Shown one piece after another: positions 31,821-40,161 of a DNA stretch of 64,000 nucleotides. The notes beneath the pieces were generated by a model. That model searched no databases. It saw only the letters and a list, made by a program, of their open reading frames with translations, and was not told the DNA's origin. Within the stretch, counting starts at the first letter, position 1, and every line of letters starts with the position of its first letter. This DNA comes from Candidatus Methylomirabilota bacterium (GTDB lineage: Bacteria; Methylomirabilota; Methylomirabilia; Rokubacteriales; CSP1-6). The stretch is from NCBI GenBank assembly GCA_035315345.1, contig DATFYA010000073.1, positions 28,969 to 92,968 of the forward strand, given 5' to 3'. The position numbers and the translations under genes are program-made.

Positions 31821-33044
31821 ATGGATTCCACCATCCGGTGGGGAGCCACTCGAGCGCAGCCGGTCCTCATGATCCCCGGTCCCACGGAATTGCCGTTCCC
31901 GGTCGTGCAGGCGATGAATGAGCCCGCCACGATCCAGTACGACATGAACTTCGACGTGAACGTGCTGGAGCCGGTGACCCTCGCCCTGCGCGACATCTTC
32001 CAGACCCGCGGCGAGGTCATCGCCATGCCCGGCTCCGGCCGTACCGCCCTCGAGGCTGCCGCGATCTCGGCGATCGAGCCCGGCGACCGCGTCCTGGTGG
32101 TGGAGGCCGGCGCCTTCGGCGCCCTGATGCGCGACATCATGACCCGCGCCGGCGCCGAGGTGACCGAGCACTCCGTGGAGTGGGGACGCCCGCTGGATCT
32201 CGCGCGGCTCGAGCAGGACATCGCGCGGGTCAGGCCGAAGGCGGTCACGATGGTGCACAACGAGACCTCGACCGGCACCACCTACCCCGCCGCCGAGGTG
32301 GGGCGCATCGTCAAGCGGCACGGCGCCCTGTTCATGCTCGACACCGTCTCCTCCCTCGGCGGGCTCGACGTGCGCACCGACGAGTGGGGCGTGGACTTCA
32401 ACATGACCGGCTCCCAGAAGTGCCTGGCCGCCCCGCTCGGGATGGCCATCGTCTCGGTGGGGTCCGCGGGCTGGGAGGCGATGGAGGGGCGCAAGCACAA
32501 GGCCACCTCGTGGGCCTACGACCTCCTCCGCTGGAAGGAGAACTGGATTCCCGCGTCGCGGGGCGGCCACGTCCCCGACGGCACCCCGCGGCGGCAACCG
32601 GTGTCGATCCCGACGCACCTCACCCAGGCCCTCGGCGCGGCGAGCCGGCTGATCCTCGAGGAGGGGATCGAGCATCGCTTCCGTCGGCACGCGGTGGCCG
32701 GGCGGGCCTTCCGCGCCGGGCTCGATGCGATGCGGCTCCAGATGTTCGCCGACGCCTCGCTGCTGTCGAACACGGTGTCCTGCTTCCGGACGCCGGCGGG
32801 CATCGATCCGGCCAAGGTGGTCGGTCACATGCGCCAGCACCACGGCATCCTGATCGGCACCGGGCTCGACAAGATCCGCACCAGCACCCTGCGGGTCGGG
32901 CACATGGGGATCACCTCGAGCCCGCTGTACGTGCTGCCCACGCTGTCCGCGATCGAGATGACGCTGCGCGATCTCGGATTCCGGACCGAGTCCGGTGCCG
33001 GCGTGGCCGCCGCGCAGGCCGTCTTCGCGAGCCCGTCGGCGTGA
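31821..33044 (+). CDS. serine/alanine-glyoxylate aminotransferase (class V PLP enzyme)
   Basis: The 407-residue class V aminotransferase resembles serine-glyoxylate and alanine-glyoxylate transaminases, which convert glyoxylate to glycine. Features are MIPGPTELPFPVVQAM near residue 17, PGSGRTALEAA near 70, VHNETSTGTTYPAAEV near 142, DTVSSLGGLDVRTDEWGVD near 173 and the PLP lysine in GSQKCLAAPLG near 197. It overlaps a 2-hydroxyacid dehydrogenase gene by GTGA. Serine-glyoxylate transamination yields hydroxypyruvate, which hydroxypyruvate reductase converts to glycerate, so the pair makes metabolic sense; the amino donor is inferred, not read from sequence. Confidence 0.86.
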   Translation: MDSTIRWGATRAQPVLMIPGPTELPFPVVQAMNEPATIQYDMNFDVNVLEPVTLALRDIFQTRGEVIAMPGSGRTALEAAAISAIEPGDRVLVVEAGAFGALMRDIMTRAGAEVTEHSVEWGRPLDLARLEQDIARVRPKAVTMVHNETSTGTTYPAAEVGRIVKRHGALFMLDTVSSLGGLDVRTDEWGVDFNMTGSQKCLAAPLGMAIVSVGSAGWEAMEGRKHKATSWAYDLLRWKENWIPASRGGHVPDGTPRRQPVSIPTHLTQALGAASRLILEEGIEHRFRRHAVAGRAFRAGLDAMRLQMFADASLLSNTVSCFRTPAGIDPAKVVGHMRQHHGILIGTGLDKIRTSTLRVGHMGITSSPLYVLPTLSAIEMTLRDLGFRTESGAGVAAAQAVFASPSA

Positions 33045-34003
33045 TCGCCGTCCCGGACGACTTCCCCTCGGTCTTCGAGGGCAGCGAAGGCCATCAGCGG
33101 GCCAAGCGGCTGGACGAGGTGCGGGTCTTCACCGAGCGCGGCGCCGATCAGGAGGCCGAGCTGATCCGCCGCATCGGCGATGCCACCGCCGCGATCAACA
33201 TCCGCGCCCACGCGCGCTTCAGCGAGGGCGTGTTCGCGGCCTGTCCGAAGCTCAAGATCGTCTCGGTCTGGGGCACCGGCACCGACAACATCGACCTGAA
33301 CGCGGCGGGCATGCGCGGGATCACCGTCTGCAACACCCCCGGGATCAACGCCTTCGCCGTCGCCGAGCACGCGCTGACGCTGATGCTGACCACCGCGCGC
33401 AAGGTGGTGACGCTCGACGGGGAGATGCGAAAGGGCAAGTGGCCGCGCGAGATGCTCACCCAGTGCCTGGGCAAGACCCTCGGCGTGTTCGGCATGGGCG
33501 CCATCGGCGGCCGCCTCGCCACCATCGCGAAGGGCATCGGCATGAACGTGCTCGGCTGGAGCGCGCTGGGCGACGAGGCGCGCATCCGCGAGACCGGCGC
33601 GACGCCGGCCAGCAAGGAGGAGATCCTCGCGCGGGCCGACGTGGTCAGCCTGCACGTGCGGCTCTCCTCCGAGACGCGCAACTTCCTCGGCCGCAAGGAA
33701 TTGGCGATGATGAAGCCCACCGCCATCCTGGTGAACACCGGCCGCGGCGCGCTGGTGGACCGCGAGGCGCTCCTCGCGGCCCTGCGCGAGCGGCGCATCA
33801 TGGGGGCCGGGCTGGACGTCTTCCACCAGGAGCCGCTGGCTCCGGACGACCCGATCCTGAGCCTGCCCAACGTGGTGGTCTCCCCGCACAACGCCGGGCA
33901 GACGCCCGAGGTCATCCGCGACGGTCTGCTCGCCGCGGTGGCCAACATCGAGCACTACCTGCAGGGCAAGCCGGGCAACCTGGTCGTATCGCCCGGGCGG
34001 TAG
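33041..34003 (+). CDS. D-2-hydroxyacid dehydrogenase (hydroxypyruvate/glyoxylate reductase-like)
   Basis: This 320-residue NAD(P)-dependent enzyme has the D-isomer 2-hydroxyacid dehydrogenase layout. VSVWGTGTDNIDLNAAGMRG near residue 74 is the substrate domain hinge, LGVFGMGAIGGRLATIAKG near 147 the Rossmann loop, VNTGRGALVDREAL near 230 contains the catalytic Arg, HQEPL near 264 the Glu and VVSPHNAGQT near 280 the His. The GTG start overlaps the aminotransferase stop by 4 nt, so the two are translationally coupled. Likely reaction: hydroxypyruvate to D-glycerate, or glyoxylate to glycolate. A phosphoglycerate dehydrogenase role is less likely because there is no ACT domain. Confidence 0.87.
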   Translation: MIAVPDDFPSVFEGSEGHQRAKRLDEVRVFTERGADQEAELIRRIGDATAAINIRAHARFSEGVFAACPKLKIVSVWGTGTDNIDLNAAGMRGITVCNTPGINAFAVAEHALTLMLTTARKVVTLDGEMRKGKWPREMLTQCLGKTLGVFGMGAIGGRLATIAKGIGMNVLGWSALGDEARIRETGATPASKEEILARADVVSLHVRLSSETRNFLGRKELAMMKPTAILVNTGRGALVDREALLAALRERRIMGAGLDVFHQEPLAPDDPILSLPNVVVSPHNAGQTPEVIRDGLLAAVANIEHYLQGKPGNLVVSPGR

Positions 34004-34102
34004 CACGCATCCTCGCGCTTTGAGGTGGCGGCCCGCGCCGGCCGGGCGTAGCCTTGGACATCTCGCAGCTCACGACGAACGCTCGATCAAAGGAGAGGCG
34101 TC

Positions 34103-34279
34103 ATGGCCAAGGTGCTTCGTTGTGGTGATCTCATGCCCGGCTGCAACACCGTGCTCGAAGGCAACGACGTGAACGAGGTGATGGCCAAGGGAGCCGAGCA
34201 CGCCAAGAAGGACCACGGGATCAATCAGATCCCGCCCGACATGGTGGCCAAGGTGCAGGCCGCCATCAAGGACAAGTAG
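34103..34279 (+). CDS. DUF1059 family small protein
   Basis: This 58-residue protein begins MAKVLRCGDLMPGCNTVLEG and ends in VAKVQAAIKDK, the DUF1059 pattern with two Cys (C7 and C14) in C-G-D-x3-G-C. Function is not known for the family. It is well supported despite its length: an AAAGGAGAGG ribosome site sits 4 nt before ATG and the length is standard. A palindromic repeat 29 nt downstream probably ends its transcript. Confidence 0.85.
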   Translation: MAKVLRCGDLMPGCNTVLEGNDVNEVMAKGAEHAKKDHGINQIPPDMVAKVQAAIKDK

Positions 34280-34307
34280 CGGTTCGGACTGGGAACCCCT
34301 CACCCTG

Positions 34308-34334
34308 CCCTCTCCCCCTACAAGGGGGAGAGGG
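34308..34334. repeat. interspersed palindrome, copy C, likely bidirectional terminator
   Basis: CCCTCTCCCCC and GGGGGAGAGGG pair over 11 bp with a TACAA loop, preceded by CCCCTCACCCTG. It lies between the convergent DUF1059 stop (34279) and the alcohol dehydrogenase stop (34345). Confidence 0.78.
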
Positions 34335-34344
34335 AGAAGGGGAA

Positions 34345-35358
34345 TCAGGCGGTCAGGTCGACGAGGACCTTCATCACCGGTCCGCCCCGTAGCGCCTCTT
34401 CCATTCCCTCCTGCAGCCCTTCCAGCGGGATCCTCCGGCTCACCAGCGGGGCGAGCGTGACCGCGCCGGAGGCGGCCAGCCGGATCGCCTCCTCCCAGTC
34501 GGCGCGGTTGTAGAGGCGGCTGCCGTGCATGGTGACCTCGCGCGCGAACATCGGATAGAGGTTCACCAGCGTGGGCTCCGAGTGGATGGCCACGATGCTC
34601 ACGGTGCCCCACACGCGCACCGTCTCGGTCATCACGCGCGCGGCCGCGGGATGCCCGGTCACCTCGAAGGCCACGTCCACCCCCTGCCCGGCGGTCCACT
34701 CGTTGACGAAACGCACCGGGTCGGCGTCCATGCCGATGACCTCGAGGCCGACCCCGCGCAGCAGGTCGATGCGATAGGGATTCACCTCGCTCACGATCGC
34801 GCGCGCGCCGCGGTGCCGGCAGACCATGGCGATCAGCGCGCCGATCGGTCCGCCGCCCAGCACCAGCACCGAGTCGCCCACCTTCACGCCCGCGCGGCGC
34901 ACGTCGTGGGTGGCCACCGCGAGCGGCTCGATCATGGCGGCCTGGTCGTCGGCCAGCGTATCCGGCACGTGCAGCATGCGCGAGGCCGGCACCGTCCAGT
35001 AGTCCTGCATGCCGCCCGGCAATTCCACGCCGTAGATCTTCAGGCGGTAGCAGAGGTAGTAGCCGCCCATGCGGCAGGCCCGGCACTCCCCGCACGAATG
35101 GATGGGCTCCACCACCACGCGGTCACCCGGCTGAAATCCGGCGTCGGCCGGCGCCTCCACCACCTCGGCGAAGGTCTCGTGACCGATGATGCCGCCCTTC
35201 GGGATGCGGTGATCGAGATGCCCCTGGAAGATGTGCAGGTCGGTGCCGCAGATGCCGGCCCGGCGCACGCGCAGCAACGCCTGCCCGGACCCGCGCGAGG
35301 GGCGGCCGACGGGCCCGGTGCGAAAGGTCCGCGAGCCTTCGTAGAAGGACGCTCTCAT
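34345..35358 (-). CDS. zinc-dependent alcohol/polyol dehydrogenase (MDR family)
   Basis: The 337-residue medium-chain dehydrogenase resembles threonine/sorbitol dehydrogenases. The catalytic zinc region is AGICGTDLHIFQGH near residue 34 with GHETFAEV near 59; the structural zinc cysteines lie in CGECRACRMGGYYLC near 88; the NAD loop is VLVLGGGPIGALIAM near 163. An acidic residue at the end of strand 2 (VSEVNPYR) suggests NAD preference. The substrate is probably a polyol, sugar acid or amino alcohol. An AAGGAGA site precedes ATG. It is the last gene of a minus-strand run and may be independently transcribed. Confidence 0.87.
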   Translation of the reverse strand: MRASFYEGSRTFRTGPVGRPSRGSGQALLRVRRAGICGTDLHIFQGHLDHRIPKGGIIGHETFAEVVEAPADAGFQPGDRVVVEPIHSCGECRACRMGGYYLCYRLKIYGVELPGGMQDYWTVPASRMLHVPDTLADDQAAMIEPLAVATHDVRRAGVKVGDSVLVLGGGPIGALIAMVCRHRGARAIVSEVNPYRIDLLRGVGLEVIGMDADPVRFVNEWTAGQGVDVAFEVTGHPAAARVMTETVRVWGTVSIVAIHSEPTLVNLYPMFAREVTMHGSRLYNRADWEEAIRLAASGAVTLAPLVSRRIPLEGLQEGMEEALRGGPVMKVLVDLTA

Positions 35359-35415
35359 GTCTGTCTCCTTGCCGGATGATCGTGCCCGCGACGCGGGGCT
35401 CGCGGTCTCCGGCCA

Positions 35416-36207
35416 CTATGTAGGCCGCGCGCTGCCTCGAGTCAAGCGCCGCGAGCGCAGGCGCCACAGCGAGACGCCCTGCACGAGCAGAGCGACCGTG
35501 ATGGCCACCGCGAATGCGATCGCGATGCCGAGCGGCACCAGCCCGAGGGCCAGCACCAGGCAGAACCCCACGAACGCGAAGAGCCCGAACAGCAGGCCGC
35601 GCAGCACGGCGACCGCCGCGCCCACGCCCTGCAGTCGGTGGCCGAACGCGGTCAGGATCGCCGCGAAGAGCGGATAGGTCGCGAGCAGGCCGCTGAGGGT
35701 GGCGCCGAGCCGGGGGGCGAGGGCGGTGAGCGCGAGGACCACCGCGGTGGCCAGGACCATGCGGGCCGGCACGTCCCAGCGTGGCGGCGGCGCCGATGCC
35801 GCGCCGGGCGGATCCGCCGGGATCAGCCGCAGCGAGACGAGCAGCGTGGCCACCGCCACCCCGAACAGGACGAGCGGCCCGAGGGCCAGCCCCTGCAGCA
35901 CCGTCGCGACCGCCGCATAGGCCACGGAGCCGGCGAGCAGCGACGGGAGCCAGCCCGCGCGCACCGCGGTCCGTCCGTAGGCCACCACGAACGCGGCCTC
36001 GGCGGCCGCGCCGCCGAGCGAGCCCGCGGCCGCCGCGGCGCCGAACGCGGTCCCCTGCTCGAGCGCGATGAAGAAGGCCACCGGGCCGGTGGTCAGCGGC
36101 AATCCCACCAGCCAGCCGCCGACGGACTGGCCCCAGCGGCGGCCCGCCAGCGTGGCGGCGCCGATCAGCGCGGGCGTGGCGACGAGCTTGAGCGTCAGGT
36201 TGTCCAT
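35416..36207 (-). CDS. hypothetical integral membrane protein
   Basis: I do not recognise the family. The 263-residue product is almost wholly hydrophobic, with about eight predicted helices and a short basic C-terminus (WRLRSRRLTRGSARP). Notable blocks are GRRWGQSVGGWLVGLPLTTG near residues 23-42 and ATYPLFAAILTAFGHRLQG near 176-194, placed similarly in the two halves, so it may consist of two related four-helix units. There is no ATP-binding or catalytic motif. It lies 27 nt downstream of the big flavoprotein gene and could be cotranscribed with it; a carrier for an organic acid is a guess from context only. Confidence 0.7.
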   Translation of the reverse strand: MDNLTLKLVATPALIGAATLAGRRWGQSVGGWLVGLPLTTGPVAFFIALEQGTAFGAAAAAGSLGGAAAEAAFVVAYGRTAVRAGWLPSLLAGSVAYAAVATVLQGLALGPLVLFGVAVATLLVSLRLIPADPPGAASAPPPRWDVPARMVLATAVVLALTALAPRLGATLSGLLATYPLFAAILTAFGHRLQGVGAAVAVLRGLLFGLFAFVGFCLVLALGLVPLGIAIAFAVAITVALLVQGVSLWRLRSRRLTRGSARPT

Positions 36208-36234
36208 CGGCGATGACGGCGGCGGGCGCCGCCG

Positions 36235-39099
36235 TCAGGAGCGAAGGGCGTCGCGCAGGATCTGAGCGGGATGCCGGGCGAGCCGGCCGGCCAGGTGCTC
36301 GATCTGCTGACGGCACGAGACGCCGGGCGCGACGATCTCGGTCTCGGCCTCCGCCGCCTGCACCGCCGGGGCGAGCCGCCGGTTGCCGAGGCTCACCGAG
36401 ATGTCGTAGTGCTCCGTCTCGAAGCCGAACGAGCCGGCCATGCCGCAGCAGCCCGAGTCCACCTCGGCCACCTCGAAGCCGGCCCAGCGCAGCACCGCCA
36501 CCGTGGGCGCGGTGCCGACCATGGCCTTCTGATGACAGTGGCCGTGGAGCAGCGCCTTGCGCCGGCCGCCGTCGCGGAAGGGCAGCGTGAGCCCCCGCGC
36601 CTTCTCGCGCAGCAGGAACTCCTCCAGCAGGAACGCGGAGGCCGCGACCTGCCGCGCCTCCTCGGTCCGCACCAGCTCCACCGTCTCGTCGCGCAGGGTC
36701 AGCAGGCACGACGGCTCGAGCCCGACGATGGCGACGCCCCGGGCCACCCAGGGATGCAGGCGCGCCACGTTCCACTCCGCGTAGGCCTTGGCCTCGTCGA
36801 GCATGCCCTTGGAGATGAGCGGGCGGCCGCAGCACTTCTTGTCCACGAGCTGCACGCGGTAGCCGCCGGCCTCCAGCAGCTCCACCGCGGCCCGGCCGAT
36901 CTCGGGCGCGTTGAAGGTGATGAAGGTGTCGTGGAAGAGCACCACGTCGCCGCGCGGGGCCTCGAGCGGAGCGCGCCGGCGGTCGAACCAGTCGGTGAAG
37001 GTCTCGCGGGCGAAGCGCGGCAGGGGCCGCCGCCGGTCGATGCCGGCCATGCGCTCCATGAGCCAGCGGTTCGGCCACGCGCGGGCGATCCAGTTGGAGA
37101 CGGGGGCCAGCCGCGAGCCGATCAGGGACAGGCGCGCGATGTGGCCGAAGAGCCGGTTGCGCAGCGGCAGCCCGTTGACCTGGTGGTAGTGGTGCAGGAA
37201 CTCGTACTTCATCTTGGCCATGTCCACGTTCGACGGGCACTCCGCCTTGCAGCCCTTGCACTCGAGGCAGAGGTCCATCACCTCGTGGAGACGCTGCCCC
37301 GCGAAGTCGGCCGCCGGCACCTTGCCGGACAGGACCGCGCGCAGGGCGTTGGCCCGCCCGCGGGTGGAGTGCTCCTCGTCGCGCGTGGCCATGTACGAGG
37401 GGCACATCGTGCCCTCGAGCTTCTTGCGGCACACCCCGACCCCGTTGCACATCTCCACCGCGGCCGCGAAGCCGCCTTGAGCCGAGAAGTCGAGCAGGGT
37501 CTTCGGCTCCCACGTCCGGTAGGCCGCGCCGTAGCGCAGGTGCTCGGTCACCCCGGGGCTGCCCACGATGTTGCCGGGGTTCATGAGTCCGCGGGGATCG
37601 AACGCGGCCTTGGTCTCCCGGAAGGCCTGGAACAGGGTCTTGCCGAACACGCGCTCCAGGAACGGGCTGCGCGCCCGCCCGTCGCCGTGCTCGCTCGAGA
37701 TCGCGCCCCCGAACGACAGCACGAGGTCGAAGATCTCCTCGGCCATCACCCGCACCTGCTCGAGCCCGCGCTCGGTCTTGAGGTTGATGAGCGGGCGGAT
37801 GTGCAGACACCCCACCGAGCAGTGGCCGTAGTACGCCGCATCGGCGCCGTGCCGGTCCATGATCTCGGTGAACCGCGGCACGAACTCGGGCAGGTGCTTG
37901 GGATCCACCGCGGTGTCCTCGATGAACGCGATGGGCTTGGACTCGCCGCGCGTGCCCAGCAGGAGGCCCAGCCCCGCCTTGCGCAGCTTCCAGATGGACT
38001 GCTGCTCCGCCCCATCGGTGGCGATGTGCGAGGCGTAGCCGAACGCCCCGCGGGCGCGCCGCGCCTCGAGGTCGGCGACCTTGGCCTTGACCTCCTGCTC
38101 GGTGTCCCCCGCGTACTCCACGATGAGGATCGCGGCGGGATCGCCCTGCACGAAGCCCATGCGCTTGGACTGCTCGATGTTGTTGCGGGCGAGGTCGAGG
38201 ATCATCCGGTCGGTCAGCTCGACCGCGTACGGGCCCGTCTCGAGGATCGTCTGCGAAGACTCCAGCGCCTCCTGCATGTCGTGGTAGTGGATCACGTCGA
38301 GCGCGGTCGCCTTCGGCTTCCGCACCAGGCGCATCTTGGCCTCGACCACGTTGAGGAAGGTGCCCTCCGAGCCCACGATGAGGCGCGCCATGTTCAGCGG
38401 CCGGTTCTTGACCAGCTCGTCCAGGTTGTAGCCGCAGACGCGTCGCCAGTGCCGGGGATACCCCGAGCGGATGTCGGCCTCGTACTGCGTCCGGATGCGG
38501 GCCACCTCGCGGTAGATCTGCCCCTCGAGCCCGGGCCGCCGCGCCCTGGCCTCGAACTCGGCGGGCGTGACCTCGCCGAAGGTGGCGCGGCTGCCGTCGG
38601 CGAGAATGGTCTGCAGCTCGACCACGTGCTCCACCGTCAGCCCGTAGGCGATCGAGTGCGAGCCTCCCGAGTTGTTGCCGAGCATGCCGCCGATGGTGGC
38701 GCGGTTCGACGTCGAGGTGTCGGGCCCGAAGAGCAGGCCGAGCGGCCGCACGTGATGGTTCAGCTCGTCCTGCACCAGCCCCGGCTGCACCCGCGCCCAC
38801 AGCTCCTCGCAGTTGACCTCGAGCACGCCCGCCATGTGCCGCGAGAAGTCGAGCACGACCGCCCGGTTCACGGTCTGGCCGGTCAGCGAGGTGCCGCCGC
38901 CGCGCGGCAGGACCGGCACGCTCTGCTGGTTGGCCACCTCGATCACCGCCTGCACGTCGTCGGCGTGCCGAGGGATCACGATGCCGATCGGCTCCATCTG
39001 GTACATCGAGGCGTCGGTGGAGTAGAGCAGGCGGGAATAGCGATCGAACCGAACGTCACCCTCGACGCGGCGACGCAATTCGTGCTCGAGGTCGTTCAT
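36235..39099 (-). CDS. FAD-binding and (Fe-S)-binding fusion oxidoreductase (GlcD-GlcF / D-lactate dehydrogenase type)
   Basis: The 954-residue protein joins a GlcD-like flavin dehydrogenase to a GlcF-like iron-sulfur/CCG unit, as in YdiJ-type D-2-hydroxyacid dehydrogenases. The FAD region has VLPRGGGTSLTGQTVNRAVV near 58 and GGMLGNNSGGSHSIAYG near 137. The first 4Fe-4S set includes CNGVGVCRKKLEGTMCPSY near 549, the second CLECKGCKAECPSNVDMAK near 614. Two CCG modules follow (DKKCCGRPL near 757; HGHCHQKAMVG near 858 and DSGCCGMAGSFG near 886). Likely substrates are D-lactate, glycolate or 2-hydroxyglutarate, with electrons passed to quinone or cytochrome. The promoter is clear and the mRNA seems leaderless. 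Confidence 0.9.
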   Translation of the reverse strand: MNDLEHELRRRVEGDVRFDRYSRLLYSTDASMYQMEPIGIVIPRHADDVQAVIEVANQQSVPVLPRGGGTSLTGQTVNRAVVLDFSRHMAGVLEVNCEELWARVQPGLVQDELNHHVRPLGLLFGPDTSTSNRATIGGMLGNNSGGSHSIAYGLTVEHVVELQTILADGSRATFGEVTPAEFEARARRPGLEGQIYREVARIRTQYEADIRSGYPRHWRRVCGYNLDELVKNRPLNMARLIVGSEGTFLNVVEAKMRLVRKPKATALDVIHYHDMQEALESSQTILETGPYAVELTDRMILDLARNNIEQSKRMGFVQGDPAAILIVEYAGDTEQEVKAKVADLEARRARGAFGYASHIATDGAEQQSIWKLRKAGLGLLLGTRGESKPIAFIEDTAVDPKHLPEFVPRFTEIMDRHGADAAYYGHCSVGCLHIRPLINLKTERGLEQVRVMAEEIFDLVLSFGGAISSEHGDGRARSPFLERVFGKTLFQAFRETKAAFDPRGLMNPGNIVGSPGVTEHLRYGAAYRTWEPKTLLDFSAQGGFAAAVEMCNGVGVCRKKLEGTMCPSYMATRDEEHSTRGRANALRAVLSGKVPAADFAGQRLHEVMDLCLECKGCKAECPSNVDMAKMKYEFLHHYHQVNGLPLRNRLFGHIARLSLIGSRLAPVSNWIARAWPNRWLMERMAGIDRRRPLPRFARETFTDWFDRRRAPLEAPRGDVVLFHDTFITFNAPEIGRAAVELLEAGGYRVQLVDKKCCGRPLISKGMLDEAKAYAEWNVARLHPWVARGVAIVGLEPSCLLTLRDETVELVRTEEARQVAASAFLLEEFLLREKARGLTLPFRDGGRRKALLHGHCHQKAMVGTAPTVAVLRWAGFEVAEVDSGCCGMAGSFGFETEHYDISVSLGNRRLAPAVQAAEAETEIVAPGVSCRQQIEHLAGRLARHPAQILRDALRS

Positions 39100-39107
39100 G
39101 GCGCTGA

Positions 39108-39136
39108 ATTATGACCCACTCGTCAGACTCTGGCAA
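39108..39136 (-). promoter_or_regulatory. promoter of the flavin/iron-sulfur dehydrogenase gene
   Basis: On the minus strand TTGCCA (39136-39131), a 17-nt spacer and CATAAT (39113-39108) form a good sigma-70-type promoter. The -10 box ends only 8 nt before ATG 39099, so the mRNA should begin at or next to the start codon. Confidence 0.65.
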
Positions 39137-39148
39137 GAATTCGCGGAG

Positions 39149-39176
39149 TTGCACGACACGAACCGGATGCTAGACT
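39149..39176 (+). promoter_or_regulatory. promoter of the receiver-domain gene
   Basis: TTGCAC (39149-39154), 16 nt and TAGACT (39171-39176) precede GTG 39195. The predicted start near 39183 leaves a leader of about 12 nt that includes a GGGGA ribosome site. It is divergent from, and slightly overlaps in space with, the flavoenzyme promoter. Confidence 0.55.
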
Positions 39177-39194
39177 CGCGACGGGGACTTCGAC

Positions 39195-39611
39195 GTGACC
39201 GACGCCGAGACGCCGCGAGGACAGACCATCCTGGTGGTCGACGACGAGATCGACGTGCGCGCGCTCGTGCGCGATGTGTTGAGCCGCGACGGCTACCACG
39301 TGATCGAGACCGGAGATCCGTTCGAGGCGCGCCGGATCGCGGAGACGCAGCCGGTGCACCTCCTGCTGACCGACGTCGTCATGCCGATCATGAGCGGCAT
39401 CGACCTGGCCAAGCGGATCGAATCGGTCAGCCCGACGACCAAGGTGCTCCTGATGTCCGGCTTCAGCACCGCGGCCGCGAAGGGCTCCGGGCGCCCGCTC
39501 ATCTCGAAGCCGTTCCGGGCCAGCGACCTGGTGAACGCGGTGCGCCAGATCCTGGATTCGCGATCTGCGTTCCGCAGACCGGGTTCGCCGTCGCCCCCGC
39601 CACCCGCCTAG
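39195..39611 (+). CDS. single-domain response regulator (CheY-like)
   Basis: This 138-residue protein is a stand-alone receiver: TILVVDDEIDVRALV near residue 11, LLLTDVVMPIMSG near 54 with the phospho-acceptor Asp, VLLMSGFS near 83 and PLISKPFRASDL near 98. The last 20 residues are Pro/Ser/Arg-rich and probably disordered. There is no output domain or neighbouring kinase. The GTG start is preceded by a GGGGA site. It shares a divergent promoter region with the flavin/iron-sulfur dehydrogenase, but no regulatory link can be shown. Confidence 0.86.
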   Translation: MTDAETPRGQTILVVDDEIDVRALVRDVLSRDGYHVIETGDPFEARRIAETQPVHLLLTDVVMPIMSGIDLAKRIESVSPTTKVLLMSGFSTAAAKGSGRPLISKPFRASDLVNAVRQILDSRSAFRRPGSPSPPPPA

Positions 39612-39635
39612 GCTCCGCGCCGGGCCCGCGCGGTC

Positions 39636-39641
39636 TATACT
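39636..39641 (+). promoter_or_regulatory. -10 element TATACT directly before the TlpA-like gene
   Basis: TATACT ends 6 nt before ATG 39648, so a transcript from this box would start at or inside the start codon. No ribosome site or good -35 hexamer is seen. Confidence 0.5.
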
Positions 39642-39647
39642 GAGGCG

Positions 39648-40157
39648 ATGCGATCACTCCTGGGCGCGCTCGCGGTCCTGCTCGCCGCCGCCCCCCCCGC
39701 CCTGGCCGCGCCGGCCGCGCCGGCCTTCACGGTGACGCTGCTGGACGGCCGCGGCCACTTCGATTCGCGCGCGCACATCGGCAAGGAGGCGCTGGTGGTG
39801 CGCTTCCAGGCCTCGTGGTGCAAGGTCTGCAACGAGGAGGCGGCCGGACTCGAGCGCATCTACCAGAAGTACCGGACGCGGGGCGTGGACCTGGTCAGCG
39901 TGCAGGTGCAGGACACCGAGGCCGACGCGCGGAAGTTCCTCCGGGCCAACCGGGCGACCTTCCCGGCCGGGCTCGATCCGCGCCTGAAAATCGCCAACCG
40001 CTTCGGCTTCCGGGGGACGCCCTATACCGTGGTGATCAATCGGAAGGGCGAGATCGTGGCGAAGATCCAGGGCCGGTCGGACGAGGCCCGGCTCAGCCGC
40101 ATCCTCGATCCGCTCGCGAAGCCGGCGGAGCCGCGAAAGAAAGCGCCGGCGCGGTAG
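39648..40157 (+). CDS. TlpA/ResA-like periplasmic thioredoxin
   Basis: This 169-residue exported thioredoxin has a signal peptide (about 1-22, LLGALAVLLAAAPPALAAPA) and a peroxiredoxin-like thioredoxin fold. The active site is FQASWCKVCNEEAAG with Cys64 and Cys67, and the cis-Pro loop is FGFRGTPYTVVINRKGE near 120. TlpA/ResA proteins reduce disulfides in the periplasm, often for cytochrome c maturation; this is likely but not specific here. Unlike the window's other thioredoxin (28702-29238) it uses Cys, not Sec. A Lys/Arg-rich tail (EPRKKAPAR) ends it. The mRNA may be leaderless. Confidence 0.87.
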   Translation: MRSLLGALAVLLAAAPPALAAPAAPAFTVTLLDGRGHFDSRAHIGKEALVVRFQASWCKVCNEEAAGLERIYQKYRTRGVDLVSVQVQDTEADARKFLRANRATFPAGLDPRLKIANRFGFRGTPYTVVINRKGEIVAKIQGRSDEARLSRILDPLAKPAEPRKKAPAR

Positions 40158-40161
40158 CTCG

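Noticed and set aside
35123..38800. 1225-codon minus-strand frame
   Set aside because: It is an out-of-frame shadow spanning two real genes, made of Arg/Gly/Ala-rich sequence typical of GC-rich off-frames.
36271..39114. 947-codon open frame on the plus strand opposite the flavin/iron-sulfur dehydrogenase
   Set aside because: Arg/His/Leu/Val-rich shadow of a gene with clear domains on the other strand; no motif of its own.
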